Below, piece after piece: positions 42,441 through 51,146 of a stretch of DNA of 64,000 bases. The notes under the pieces are model-generated. The model did no database searches. It was not told where the DNA came from and worked only from the letters and a program-made list of their open reading frames with translations. Origin of the DNA: PALSA-270 sp963770915 (GTDB lineage Bacteria > Acidobacteriota > Terriglobia > Terriglobales > Acidobacteriaceae). The translations under genes were made by a program, and so were the position numbers. Every line of letters starts with the position of its first letter. Within the stretch, counting starts at the first letter, position 1. Location of the stretch: assembly GCA_963770915.1 (NCBI GenBank), contig CAVYRG010000001.1, forward strand, positions 1,674,001 to 1,738,000, given 5' to 3'.

Positions 42441-43097
42441 ATGAGCAGTGTAGCCATGGATCCGGGGATGCTTGGGATGGCCAGAGTGCCGTCTCAGGCT
42501 CAGAGCGTATCCGGCCCGGTTCCTGAAGGTATGACCGATGCCCAGGTGATGCTGCGGGTGAAGACCGGGGACGAGTCGGCGTTTCAGTATCTGGTGGAAA
42601 AATATCGCCGTCCGATGGTGAACTTCATGTACCGCATGGCGCACAATGCGGCGGCGGCCGAGGATTTGGCGCAGGAAGTCTTTCTGCGCGTGTACCGCTC
42701 GCGCGACGGCTACGAAGCCAGCGCCAAGTTCACCACCTGGCTGTATCGGATCGCGACGAATCTGGCCGTGAACCATGCCCGCGACACCCGCAACGAGCGG
42801 CCGGACAAGATGGTCAGCCTGGATGAGCCGGATGACGACACCGGCCTGACCATGGACGTGGCTGACGCTTCGCTGAGCGCGGAAGAGATGATTTTGCGCC
42901 GGGAGCGGCTGGCCGCCATCCGGCAACGCGTGCAGGATCTGCCGGAGCGGCAAAGAATGGCGGTGGTCATGCACAAGTATCAGCACATGGACTACCGCCA
43001 GATTGGGGAAGTGCTGAAGCTGAGCGAGTCCGCCACCAAGTCGCTGCTGTTTCGCGCCTACGAGACTCTGCGCCAGCAGCTGAAAGAGTTTATTTAG
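42441..43097 (+). CDS. ECF-type RNA polymerase sigma factor
   Basis: 218 residues from ATG 42441, which has GGGAG 10 nt upstream; the frame is open to 42297, so a 266-residue form with a Pro/Ser-rich extension is possible. Region 2 includes AFQYLVEKYRRPMVNFMYRM, AEDLAQEVFLRVYR and FTTWLYRIATNLAVNHAR. Region 4 includes LPERQRMAVVMHKYQHMDYRQIGEVLKLSESATKSLLFRA. A zinc-finger anti-sigma factor gene follows after 22 nt, the usual arrangement for an ECF sigma held inactive at the membrane. It resembles RpoE-like envelope stress factors. Its regulon is unknown. Confidence 0.92.
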   Translation: MSSVAMDPGMLGMARVPSQAQSVSGPVPEGMTDAQVMLRVKTGDESAFQYLVEKYRRPMVNFMYRMAHNAAAAEDLAQEVFLRVYRSRDGYEASAKFTTWLYRIATNLAVNHARDTRNERPDKMVSLDEPDDDTGLTMDVADASLSAEEMILRRERLAAIRQRVQDLPERQRMAVVMHKYQHMDYRQIGEVLKLSESATKSLLFRAYETLRQQLKEFI

Positions 43098-43119
43098 TAA
43101 GTTTGTTCAGGGGAATGGT

Positions 43120-43611
43120 ATGAAGTGCCAAGAAATTCGCGAACTGATGCCGGACCTGGCCGCCGGACTGAGCGCGCCCAGTGCCGAAACCAAACAACAT
43201 CTGCAGACTTGCGCGGCGTGCGCGGGCAAGCTGGCGGAAATCCGCCAGACCATGGCGCTGCTGGACGAGTGGCAGGCGCCCGAGCCTTCGCCATATTTCG
43301 ACGTTCGGCTGGGCGCGCGCCTGCGGGAAGAAGCCGCCCAGCGGCAGGGATCGAGCTGGCTGCACTGGATTCGCAAGCCTGCGCTGTCGCTCTCGCTGGC
43401 CGTGCTCATGGTCATGGGCATTGCTTTGTTCCGTGGCGATGGCAGCCTGCACCGGTCCCCCATGACCGCGAGCAATGCGCCGGCGGAAGTGGCTCAGCCG
43501 GGAACTGCCGTGGGCGATCTGCAGACGCTCGACAAGAATCACGACATTTATTCGGATTTCGAATTGCTCGACGATCTGCAAGTTCAGCCGAACGTGAACG
43601 CCAATCCGTAA
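43120..43611 (+). CDS. Anti-sigma factor with ZAS zinc-binding domain
   Basis: 163 residues. The N-terminal zinc-binding anti-sigma domain has the H-x3-C-x2-C motif (KQHLQTCAACAGKL), one membrane helix lies at about residues 87-105 (LSLSLAVLMVMGIALF), and a short C-terminal extracytoplasmic tail follows. Ribosome-binding site AGGGGA lies 6 nt before the ATG. It is the likely partner of the sigma factor encoded 22 nt upstream and would release it on envelope stress. Confidence 0.88.
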   Translation: MKCQEIRELMPDLAAGLSAPSAETKQHLQTCAACAGKLAEIRQTMALLDEWQAPEPSPYFDVRLGARLREEAAQRQGSSWLHWIRKPALSLSLAVLMVMGIALFRGDGSLHRSPMTASNAPAEVAQPGTAVGDLQTLDKNHDIYSDFELLDDLQVQPNVNANP

Positions 43612-43687
43612 GCTCCGCGCAGATGGAGCCGGCAGCAGGCTGAGAGATTACATTGCGAAGTCCTTTTACGGGGAAAGCAGGAACGAG

Positions 43688-44356
43688 GTGTTGCGGCAGA
43701 AATCCATGACGGCTCGCGTCGCGGTAGCGGGGCTAGCGCTCGCTTTGACCTGCGCAATGCCAGCCGGGGCCCAGCGGCGGAGTTCGCGGCCTGTGCCGCG
43801 TCCGCCGCAGTCTCATTCTCGTCCGCAGCCTCAATCTCGACCGCAGCAGAGGACGCAGCCCCCCGTTGTGGACCGGGTTCCGCAGCAGGGCCACCACGCC
43901 GGACAATGGCTGGAGCGCAATCGGGGCCTTTCTCCAGAGGAACAGCGACGCGCACTAGAGAGCGATCCACAGTTCCGGCGTCTTCCTCCCCAGCGGCAGC
44001 AAATTCTGGAGCAGCGCTTACAGCGCTTCAACCAGGTGCCGCCCGACCAGCAGCAACGGATGCTGAATCGCATGGAGGTCTGGGAACATCTCACTCCGCA
44101 ACAAAAGCAGGAAGCTCGCGGACTCTTCGACCAAATGCGCAATCTCCCACCGGAGCGGCAAGCCAGGGTGCGATCGGCGGTCGGGGACCTGCGCGCTATG
44201 CCTCCCGAGCAACGCCAGCGAGTGATTAATTCCGACCGCTTCAAGAATACGTTCACTCCCCAGGAGCGCCAGTTGCTGAACGACGTTTCCAAGCTGCCGC
44301 TCGCGCCCCCGGCCGAGCCGCCCAACCCTCACTACGTGCCGCGGCCGCCGAGATAG
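43688..44356 (+). CDS. Secreted DUF3106-like protein
   Basis: 222 residues from GTG 43688 (AGGA 5 nt upstream), or 216 from ATG 43706. A signal peptide (VAVAGLALALTCAMPAGA) is followed by a low-complexity Arg/Pro/Gln region (about 35-70). Then come repeated helices of the type LSPEEQRRALESDPQFRRLPPQRQQ, LTPQQKQEARGLFDQMRNLPPERQ and MPPEQRQRVINSDRFKNTF, typical of DUF3106 or periplasmic Gln/Arg-rich helical proteins. It follows the sigma/anti-sigma pair on the same strand and may be part of the same envelope module. Confidence 0.75.
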   Translation: MLRQKSMTARVAVAGLALALTCAMPAGAQRRSSRPVPRPPQSHSRPQPQSRPQQRTQPPVVDRVPQQGHHAGQWLERNRGLSPEEQRRALESDPQFRRLPPQRQQILEQRLQRFNQVPPDQQQRMLNRMEVWEHLTPQQKQEARGLFDQMRNLPPERQARVRSAVGDLRAMPPEQRQRVINSDRFKNTFTPQERQLLNDVSKLPLAPPAEPPNPHYVPRPPR

Positions 44357-44765
44357 GGCCCGGAAAGACCCCCTCGCTGTTTGGCGCACGGAAGACGTTC
44401 GTTTCTTTAATCTGTTGCATAAGCACAGCTAGACGCTTACACTGCCCGGGCGCGTTCGGCTCGCAGCATCCAGGACATTGGACTCGATTGGCCAACGCAC
44501 GCTTCACCACCCAGTACTAAAAATCTGTGCTGCGGGAGCATCCCTTGGGCCGGAACCTCCGCTTCTGGTCTTTGAGGTTCAGGGAGAAACTCTTCTCCGC
44601 CCTAGCGACGGGATTTATGTGCATTCCGGCACTCCGACTTGCCAAAATGCCGGGACATGGGCAACCGAAATCAGAGGAACGGGATCAGACGGGGAGCAGG
44701 GTCACGCGTTTAAGCACAGACCTGGACCGCTCGCAGTAGGCACAAGAGGATTGACTGGGGATTTC
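44357..44765. other. Intergenic region, possible weak promoter
   Basis: 409 nt before the next gene. A weak sigma-70-like match is TTGCAT (44415-44420), 17-bp spacer, TACACT (44438-44443). From 44478 on, the frame is open with the downstream gene but looks non-coding ahead of its signal peptide. Confidence 0.35.
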
Positions 44766-45599
44766 TTGCTAACAAAAAGCAGCGTCGCTGCGGTGATGTT
44801 TTTTCTTCTTTGCCAGGCACTTATCTGGTCTCAGACGACTACCCCGGATCAGCCGGGCACTCCGGCCCAAGCCCAGGAAACCAAGCCACACGAGAGCCGG
44901 GAACCAACCGGATCGCCATCGGAGGCGGCTGGCCCGTCCCAGTCGCAGAAGGCGGGGCCGGAACTGCCCTCGGCCGCCAGTGCGGCAGATCAGCACACAG
45001 ACGGTTCCAAAGGCACACAGAGCAAACGCATTTTTTGGATTGTTCCAAATTATGCGGCTGTGAGCGCCGACACGCAGCTTCCTCCCCTCTCAGCCCGCCA
45101 GAAGTTCACGCTCGCGATGCACGATAGCATGGACTACTCGTCGTTCATTTGGGCAGGAATACTGGCTGGCCAAAGCATGGCCCTCAGGGCTTACCCGGAA
45201 CTGCACCAGGGAGCCGCAGGGTACGGGCGCTACTATTGGCGCGCTTTCGCCGACCAAGCCTCAGGAGCCTTTTTTACCGAAGCGATTGTCCCGGCGCTGA
45301 CGCACGAAGATCCTCGCTACTACACCTTAGGCGAGGGAAATTTCTTACGCCGAACCGCATACGCCTTGTCCCAAATCGTTCTCACCAAGACGGACTCCGG
45401 CGGCATCGGCTTCAACTCGTCTGAGGTTTTTGGCAACGGCCTGGCCGCCGGCCTATCCAATGTTTACTACCCGCCACAGGAGCGCGGACTACGCAAAACA
45501 GGGGAGAACTGGATGACCGGGCTGGAGTCGGCTGCCCTCAACAACATCGTTAAGGAATTCTGGCCCGACATCCGCCATAACCTTCTTCGGCAAAAATAG
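44766..45599 (+). CDS. Secreted acidobacterial protein of unknown function
   Basis: About 277 residues if it starts at TTG 44766 (GGGGA 5 nt upstream). GTG 44793 or ATG 44796 are alternatives, and the frame is open to 44478. A signal peptide (VAAVMFFLLCQALIWSQ) is followed by a disordered Pro/Glu/Ser-rich region of about 70 residues and a conserved-looking domain. The domain begins LSARQKFTLAMHDSMDYSSF and contains HEDPRYYTLGEG and NGLAAGLSNVYYPPQERG. This type of secreted domain is familiar from acidobacterial genomes, but I know no function for it. It is not clearly linked to its neighbours. Confidence 0.7.
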   Translation: MLTKSSVAAVMFFLLCQALIWSQTTTPDQPGTPAQAQETKPHESREPTGSPSEAAGPSQSQKAGPELPSAASAADQHTDGSKGTQSKRIFWIVPNYAAVSADTQLPPLSARQKFTLAMHDSMDYSSFIWAGILAGQSMALRAYPELHQGAAGYGRYYWRAFADQASGAFFTEAIVPALTHEDPRYYTLGEGNFLRRTAYALSQIVLTKTDSGGIGFNSSEVFGNGLAAGLSNVYYPPQERGLRKTGENWMTGLESAALNNIVKEFWPDIRHNLLRQK

Positions 45600-45646
45600 G
45601 CGCGACGAGACGCTTCCTGTCGGCGGCCTGCCGGGGAAGCCGAGGC

Positions 45647-46573
45647 TCATTCTCGCAGAAGATTCTTCGCGATGAAAAAGACATTTGCCGGGCGTTCGGC
45701 CAAACGCCGCATCAGATACGGATACCAGGCCACTCCGAAAGGAATATAGACTCGCGTGCGCCATCCTGCCGTCACCAGGCTTTGCTGCAAGTCGCGGCGA
45801 ATGCCGTAGAGCATTTGAAACTCAAAGGCCTCGCGCGGAATGCGCTCGCGCTCGGCAAACGCTTTGGCTTCCCGGATGATGCGTTCGTCGTGCGTGGCCA
45901 GCCCATGGTAGACATTGCTCTTCATCAGGAGCTTCATCAGTTTCAGATAGTTTGCATCCACTTCCGACTTCTTTTGAAATGCAATCCCGTGCGGCTCTTT
46001 GTAGGCGCCTTTGCAAAGCCGTATGCGAATACCCTCGTCCAGCAGACTTTCGACGTCCGCCGCGGAACGGCGCAAGTAAGATTGAATCACTGCCCCCACG
46101 CACCCCTTGTTCCCGGGCTGCCGGTGAAGTTGGCGGACAAAATCCAGCGTGGCCTGCGTATAGGCTGAGCCTTCCATATCGACGCGAACGAAACTTGGCG
46201 GCGACATCTCCCTCGCCTTCGCCACCAAAGCGGAAACCTGCGCAAAAGCCAACTGGGGATCGATGTCAAACCCCATATGGGTGAGTTTCAGGCTGATGTT
46301 GGCGTTAAGCCGCCGATGCCCGATTTCATCGAGAAGCCGGTGATAGAGTTGGGCGCTGGCGCGAGCTTCCTCCGCGCGGGTGACGTTCTCACCCAAGTTG
46401 TCCATGGAAACGCTCAAGCCAAGTTCATTGACTGTTTGCGCCGCTCGCAGAACATCTTCGGGAGCGGTTCCGGCCACAAAGCGGCTTGAAAGCCTACGCC
46501 CAAGCGTGGAGTGTTCTGCCACTCGGCGCAGCCGCCGGCTTCCGGAAAGAGAGATCAGCAGCGACCTAAGCAC
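45647..46573 (-). CDS. Proline dehydrogenase
   Basis: 308 residues from GTG 46573, where LRSLLISLSGSRRLRRVAEHS matches the usual family N-terminus; the open frame extends 20 codons further. A single-domain FAD-dependent proline dehydrogenase that oxidises proline to pyrroline-5-carboxylate. Hallmarks are FVAGTAPEDVL, the strand SVSMDNLGENV, ANISLKLTHMG, IRLCKGAYKEP, the Leu/Tyr/Gly segment EFQMLYGIRRD and the substrate-binding RxxxYIPFGVAWYPYLMRRLAERP. No P5C dehydrogenase gene is adjacent. Confidence 0.93.
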   Translation of the reverse strand: MLRSLLISLSGSRRLRRVAEHSTLGRRLSSRFVAGTAPEDVLRAAQTVNELGLSVSMDNLGENVTRAEEARASAQLYHRLLDEIGHRRLNANISLKLTHMGFDIDPQLAFAQVSALVAKAREMSPPSFVRVDMEGSAYTQATLDFVRQLHRQPGNKGCVGAVIQSYLRRSAADVESLLDEGIRIRLCKGAYKEPHGIAFQKKSEVDANYLKLMKLLMKSNVYHGLATHDERIIREAKAFAERERIPREAFEFQMLYGIRRDLQQSLVTAGWRTRVYIPFGVAWYPYLMRRLAERPANVFFIAKNLLRE

Positions 46574-46712
46574 AGTATTCCGGCAACGAATCGAAAATGG
46601 ATGGAGGTGTTCCGCGCACAGTGCGAACCTCACAATCTTGTATCACAGAGAGGATTGGCAACTTACGCGTTGCGAATGAATCCAGGAGGGAACGCTGTAT
46701 TGTACTGAGGGT

Positions 46713-47054
46713 TTACTGGTCCGCAGCTTCGAACTTAACGGTCACTGGCTCTTTCGTTTCCACCTTTGCAGGAGCCCATTTCCACTTACGAACGGCATCT
46801 TCCGCAGCCTGAGCCAGCACCGGATGGCCACCCTTTATCTGAAGGGACTTTACGCTGCCGTTCGGCTCCACCAGGACCTCAACCTTGACGGTGCCGCTCA
46901 GCCTCAGGGTCCGGGCCATGGCTGGGTACGTCGGCGTCACCCGGCTGACAACTCTGCGACCGCCATCGGAATCTTGCTGGGCGTGGGAGTAGCTGACGCC
47001 TGCAAAGAGGCTCCAGCAGATCACGAATGCCGTTATGGGGATCCAGCGCCGCAT
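46713..47054 (-). CDS. Small TonB C-terminal-domain protein
   Basis: 113 residues from ATG 47054, chosen for its signal peptide or membrane anchor MRRWIPITAFVICWSLFAG; an ATG at 47087 is possible. The rest is one TonB C-terminal domain (YPAMARTLRLSGTVKVEVLVEPNGSVKSLQIKGGHPVLAQAAEDAVRKWKW shortened here by key parts YPAMAR, GTVKVEV, GGHPVL, AVRKWKW). There is no Pro-rich spacer as in true TonB, so it may be a periplasmic TonB-like module rather than an energy transducer. Confidence 0.8.
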   Translation of the reverse strand: MRRWIPITAFVICWSLFAGVSYSHAQQDSDGGRRVVSRVTPTYPAMARTLRLSGTVKVEVLVEPNGSVKSLQIKGGHPVLAQAAEDAVRKWKWAPAKVETKEPVTVKFEAADQ

Positions 47055-47180
47055 GGGCTTTAGGAAACTCAAGCATACCCAAAGCACCGCAGATGCTAAA
47101 GATTACGATGGTCATCTCAGGTACTTGAAAGTGGGCGTGGACCAGAAGACGCAGAAACGGCCTGCCATTCTGCCCCGCGC

Positions 47181-48116
47181 TTATTGGCCCTCTTCGTCGA
47201 GAAACTTCTCAGCCTCCAAGGCCGCCATGCAGCCGGAGCCGGCAGCCGTAATGGCCTGGCGGTAGCGGCGGTCTTGCACATCGCCGCAGGCATAGACGCC
47301 CGGCACGCGCGTGAAGACGTTATTGGTGGTTTTCAGATATCCCTCGGCATCCATGTCGAGCTGGCCTTCAAAAATGCGCGCGTTGGGGATGTGGCCAATG
47401 CCGAGGAACATAGCGCTGGTGGGGAAATCCCAGACTTTGCCGTTCTTGACGTTGCGCAGCTTGAGGGCGGTGACTTCCGCTTTGGAGGGGTCGTAAACGT
47501 CTTCGACGACCGTGTCGGTAAGGAACTGAATCTTTTCGTGGTTACGCGCGCGGTCAACCATGATCTTGGAGCCGCGGAACTGGTCGCGGCGATGAATCAC
47601 AGTCACCTTGGTGGCGAAGCGGGTGAGGAAAAGGGCCTCCTGCATGGCGGAATCGCCTCCGCCCACCACCGTAATTTCCTTGCCCGAGAAGAAGAATCCG
47701 TCGCAGGTGGCGCAGGACGAGACACCATGCCCGATCAGAGCCTGTTCGCTCGGCAACCCCAGCCAGCGAGCCGAAGCACCGCTGGCAATGATCAGAGTGC
47801 GGGTTTCGATCCTCTCCTTGCCGAGCTGCAGCGTGAACGGCCGCTTGCTGAGGTCGGCGCCGGTGACATGGCCGAGCTGATATTGCGCGCCAAAGCGGCC
47901 AGCCTGAGAGCGCATGTTCTCAATCAGCTCCGGCCCCTGAATGCCATTGGGAAAGCCCGGAAAATTCTCCACCAGCGTGGTGAGCGAAAGCTGCCCGCCC
48001 GGTTCGTGACCCTCGATGACCAGAGGCTTGAAGTTGGCGCGCGCCGTGTAGAGCGCGGCGGTGTGGCCGGCGCAGCCGGAACCGATAATAACGACGTTGC
48101 GAACAGTGTGATCCAT
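47181..48116 (-). CDS. trxB: Thioredoxin reductase
   Basis: 311 residues, standard length for the low-molecular-weight NADPH-dependent enzyme that reduces thioredoxin. FAD motif VVIIGSGCAGHTAA at the N-terminus, redox disulfide CATC (Cys135/Cys138), NADPH motif VVGGGDSAMQEA followed by HRRDQFRGS (Arg residues that select NADPH), and C-terminal FAD motif YACGDVQDRRYRQAITAAGSG. All key residues are present. The gene stands between a TonB-domain gene and a secreted-protein gene on the same strand. Confidence 0.96.
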   Translation of the reverse strand: MDHTVRNVVIIGSGCAGHTAALYTARANFKPLVIEGHEPGGQLSLTTLVENFPGFPNGIQGPELIENMRSQAGRFGAQYQLGHVTGADLSKRPFTLQLGKERIETRTLIIASGASARWLGLPSEQALIGHGVSSCATCDGFFFSGKEITVVGGGDSAMQEALFLTRFATKVTVIHRRDQFRGSKIMVDRARNHEKIQFLTDTVVEDVYDPSKAEVTALKLRNVKNGKVWDFPTSAMFLGIGHIPNARIFEGQLDMDAEGYLKTTNNVFTRVPGVYACGDVQDRRYRQAITAAGSGCMAALEAEKFLDEEGQ

Positions 48117-48167
48117 AAGGTCCTAACGTTAGATGGCAAATTTGAGATTTCGACGCAAGAACCCCAA

Positions 48168-48935
48168 CTAGCGTTGCGGCGTTGGCGGCCGGCGCAACTT
48201 GGATGCCGGCTTTGCCTTCCGCGCGCCTTCTTTCGGCGCTTCGCCGGGGTTGATGCGAGACAGCTCGTCAGGAACCAGGCGCCGCGCGTCCAATAAATGC
48301 CGGTAGTCTCTCACCACGGAAGTTGCGCTCCGAAACAGCGGCTCGTAGGCGCTTTGATCCGGGGGCGGGCCGCCTTCCGCGGCCGAACAGCGCGCCAGCA
48401 CGATCGAAGGCTTTCCGAAACGCTCGAGCTTGATGTGGCTTGCCGGCGTATCCGTGGCAAGCATGGCTCCAGGTTTGGTTACCGACGAAGCGCTGTCTTC
48501 GATGGAAATCTCCATCAAGTCCTTCGGCTCACGCACGTGAAAGACGAGGGTCTCGACCATATTCTCGGCGTCAACGCTGAAGGAATACTGCACCGTGGAA
48601 AACATCGCCTGCACGGCTAGCTCGCGGCGAATGCGCACCCACACCGCCGTGCCGGAATCGGAAGTCACGTGTGCGTTGGAGCCCGCCTGCAAAAAGCCGG
48701 GCGGCGCCTCAAGGCTCGAGCGACCACGATCGACTTCGAAATCCTGGCTAAAGAGCGGCTGTTTGGGAACATGGGCCAGCGCTTCGGCAATTTGCTTTTG
48801 ATCCTCCGGCGAAGGCGAGCAGACGTTCAGTACGTGCACCTTGACCGGGGGTGTGGGCTGGGCCGGTTGCTGCGCGATGGCCGGACCGATTAGGAGGCAG
48901 AAGCCGGCCAGGCTTGCCAGAATGCGTTGGGGCAC
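48168..48935 (-). CDS. Secreted protein of unknown function
   Basis: 255 residues. Signal peptide MPQRILASLAGFCLLIGPAIA, then a Pro-rich start (QQPAQPTPPVKVHVLNVCSP), a beta-rich middle (YSFSVDAENMVETLVFHVREP) and a basic, Pro/Ala/Lys-rich tail (EAPKEGARKAKPASKLRRP). I recognise no domain. It lies 26 nt downstream of rpsA and 51 nt upstream of trxB on the same strand, so it may be co-transcribed with either. Confidence 0.75.
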   Translation of the reverse strand: MPQRILASLAGFCLLIGPAIAQQPAQPTPPVKVHVLNVCSPSPEDQKQIAEALAHVPKQPLFSQDFEVDRGRSSLEAPPGFLQAGSNAHVTSDSGTAVWVRIRRELAVQAMFSTVQYSFSVDAENMVETLVFHVREPKDLMEISIEDSASSVTKPGAMLATDTPASHIKLERFGKPSIVLARCSAAEGGPPPDQSAYEPLFRSATSVVRDYRHLLDARRLVPDELSRINPGEAPKEGARKAKPASKLRRPPTPQR

Positions 48936-48961
48936 GGAGGAATTCTAGCAGGAGGCGAGGG

Positions 48962-50806
48962 TCAATTGTTCTCGCCCCCGGCCCGCTTCCAGGACATCAA
49001 TTCACCAATCGTTGATCCGCCCGTGCTGGAGACGGGCTGCTTGTAGGACTCGACCTCGGAGCGGGAAGCCTCCTCGCCGACGGCGCGGATGCTGAGCCCG
49101 ACCTTCTTCTCTTCCGGATTCATCTTGATGACTTTGTAGTCGTTTTCCTGACCCGGTTCGAGATGTAACTGCTGCCCGTTCCCATCGACGGCTTCTGAAT
49201 TGTGGCAGAGGCCTTCGATGCCGTCGGCGATTTCGACGAAGGCGCCGAAGCTGGCCACGCGCAGAACCTTGCCATGCAGCACATCGCCAATGTGATGCTC
49301 GGCGAAGAAGGTTTCCCAAACATCGGGTTGAAGTTGCTTGACGCCCAGCGAGAGGCGGCGCTTGTCGGGCTCAATCGCCAACACCACAGCCTTGACCCGG
49401 TCGCCCTTCTTAAGCACTTCGGAAGGATGCTTCACGCGCTTGGTCCAGCTTAGGTTGCTCACATGGACTAAGCCGTCGATGCCGTCTTCGATCTCAATAA
49501 ACGCGCCGAAATCGGTAAGATTGCGCACCCGGCCTTCCACTGCGGTCCCGATCGGATATTTGTCGTTGAGCGCATCCCATGGATTGGGCGCCAACTGCCG
49601 CATACCGAGCGAAATCCGCCGCTCCTGCGGGTTCACGTTCAAGACCACGGATTCGACCTGGTCGCCCACGTTGACCAGCTTGGTGGGGTGCTTCATGCGT
49701 TTGGACCAAGTCATCTCGCTGACGTGGACCAGCCCCTCGATGCCCTGCTCCAGCTCGACGAATGCGCCGTAGTCGGTGACGCTGATGACGCGGCCGCTCA
49801 CATGCGCGCCCACGGGATAACGGGTCTCGGCATCCAGCCAGGGGTCGGGGGTGAGCTGCTTGAAGCCGAGCGAGACGCGCTGCTTTTCTTTGTCAAACTT
49901 CAGGACTTTGACCTGAATCTGATCGCCTACGTTCACCAGATCGCGGGGGTGAGTCAACCTTCCCCAGGACATGTCGGTGATGTGAAGCAGGCCGTCCAGC
50001 CCGCCGAGATCGACGAACGCTCCGTACTCGGTGAGGTTCTTCACCACGCCGGTCAGAACCGAGCCTTCTTCCAGATGCTCGAGCGTCTTGGTTTTCTTCT
50101 CGTTTTGCGCTTCTTCCAAAATCTGCTTGCGCGACACAACAATATTGCCGCGCTTCTTGTTCAGCTTAATGATCGCAACCTCGAGCAGCTGCCCTTTAAC
50201 AGCGTCCAAGTTGCGCACTGGACGCAAATCCGCCTGGGAACCTGGCAGGAACGCGCGCGCGCCCATGATGTCCACCGTCAGGCCGCCCTTAATGCGTTCG
50301 ATCACCACGGCCTGAATCGGCCGCTTCTCGTTGTAGGCTTTCTCGATTTCATCCCATGCACGCAGTTTCTGCGCTTTCTGATGGGAGAGCCGGATGTAAC
50401 CTTCCTCGGCCTGTCCCTTATCCCGCATCACGTCGATTTCATCGCCTGCCTTGAAGCGGGGATTGCCTTCATGGTCCAGCACTTCCGAAAGAGGCAACAT
50501 CCCTTCCGACTTGGCGCCAACGTCCACCACCACGTGCGTGGGCGTAACCTTCAGCACCGTGCCTTTGAGGACCTTGTCGTCGCTGGCGGCCTCTTCGCTT
50601 TCCGTGGTAAACGTGGCCAGGGCAGTGGCAAAGTCATCAATGACTGCCGCCTGTTTTTCTTCTTTTTCGTCCTGGTTGGAGAAAACTTCGGCCGGCTCGA
50701 GATTAGCCGTGGCTAACATCGGACCCTCCGAGGAGCCGGCGGTTTCTTCGGCGGCGGGAGCCGAGACCACGGTTTCCAGGTTTCGGGCACTGCTATCGTC
50801 GAACAA
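48962..50806 (-). CDS. rpsA: 30S ribosomal protein S1
   Basis: 614 residues with an acidic N-terminal extension of about 75 residues and six S1 RNA-binding domains. The last four are the most regular: each has a core such as YGAFVDLGGLDGLLHITDMSW or FGAFIEIEDGIDGLVHVSNLSW (key Phe/Gly/His residues), followed by GDxVxxxVLxxxxxxxRxSLG. S1 helps the 30S subunit bind and unfold mRNA. A near-consensus promoter lies about 165 nt upstream with a strong hairpin in the leader, consistent with feedback control as known for other rpsA genes. Confidence 0.95.
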   Translation of the reverse strand: MFDDSSARNLETVVSAPAAEETAGSSEGPMLATANLEPAEVFSNQDEKEEKQAAVIDDFATALATFTTESEEAASDDKVLKGTVLKVTPTHVVVDVGAKSEGMLPLSEVLDHEGNPRFKAGDEIDVMRDKGQAEEGYIRLSHQKAQKLRAWDEIEKAYNEKRPIQAVVIERIKGGLTVDIMGARAFLPGSQADLRPVRNLDAVKGQLLEVAIIKLNKKRGNIVVSRKQILEEAQNEKKTKTLEHLEEGSVLTGVVKNLTEYGAFVDLGGLDGLLHITDMSWGRLTHPRDLVNVGDQIQVKVLKFDKEKQRVSLGFKQLTPDPWLDAETRYPVGAHVSGRVISVTDYGAFVELEQGIEGLVHVSEMTWSKRMKHPTKLVNVGDQVESVVLNVNPQERRISLGMRQLAPNPWDALNDKYPIGTAVEGRVRNLTDFGAFIEIEDGIDGLVHVSNLSWTKRVKHPSEVLKKGDRVKAVVLAIEPDKRRLSLGVKQLQPDVWETFFAEHHIGDVLHGKVLRVASFGAFVEIADGIEGLCHNSEAVDGNGQQLHLEPGQENDYKVIKMNPEEKKVGLSIRAVGEEASRSEVESYKQPVSSTGGSTIGELMSWKRAGGENN

Positions 50807-50896
50807 GATAATGGCCTCTCAGCGATCTCGCACGTGTGCGGAGTGGATGCGGGCGGCGTAGCGTGGACTGCTGGCGTGAGTCTTAGGTTGTGGTGG

Positions 50897-50916
50897 GCCC
50901 GCTCTGGCGAGCGGGC
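50897..50916 (-). promoter_or_regulatory. Hairpin in the rpsA leader
   Basis: Perfect 8-bp stem GCCCGCTC/GAGCGGGC closed by a TGGC tetraloop. It lies about 90-110 nt upstream of the rpsA start codon and downstream of its predicted transcription start. It may be part of an autoregulatory leader. Confidence 0.45.
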
Positions 50917-50976
50917 TTAAACAATTCCAGCGGCCTGACCTTGCAACAGCAACCTGCATCCACAGGGAACTTCTCG

Positions 50977-51006
50977 ACTATAGCAATGGCTTACAAACAG
51001 TGTCAA
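50977..51006 (-). promoter_or_regulatory. Sigma-70 promoter of rpsA
   Basis: On the minus strand: TTGACA (51001-51006, perfect -35), 18-bp spacer, TATAGT (50977-50982, 5 of 6). Predicted start is near 50970, giving a leader of about 165 nt. Confidence 0.65.
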
Positions 51007-51146
51007 ACACCAAACGCGAGGCAAATTGAGCATGCCTACCGCGATGTTAACGCCCGGTTACACCTATTTCGCGCAAGCGCCCGCACTGGAAACCGGCATC
51101 GCCGGTAACGTTCCGAAAGCCGGTGCAATCTGCTACTCTGCCAGCC

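Larger units (their letters stand above)
50807..51146. other. Divergent region between rpsA and the HIT gene
   Basis: 340 nt holding the rpsA promoter (50977-51006) and a leader hairpin (50897-50916). For the plus-strand HIT gene I see no clear promoter. No RNA gene was recognised. Confidence 0.5.

Noticed and set aside
47184..48296. 370-codon plus-strand open frame opposite trxB
   Set aside because: trxB is certain from its motifs; the antisense frame has no domain or ribosome-binding site.
49688..50716. 342-codon plus-strand open frame opposite rpsA
   Set aside because: The minus-strand gene is unmistakably ribosomal protein S1; the plus frame has shadow composition.
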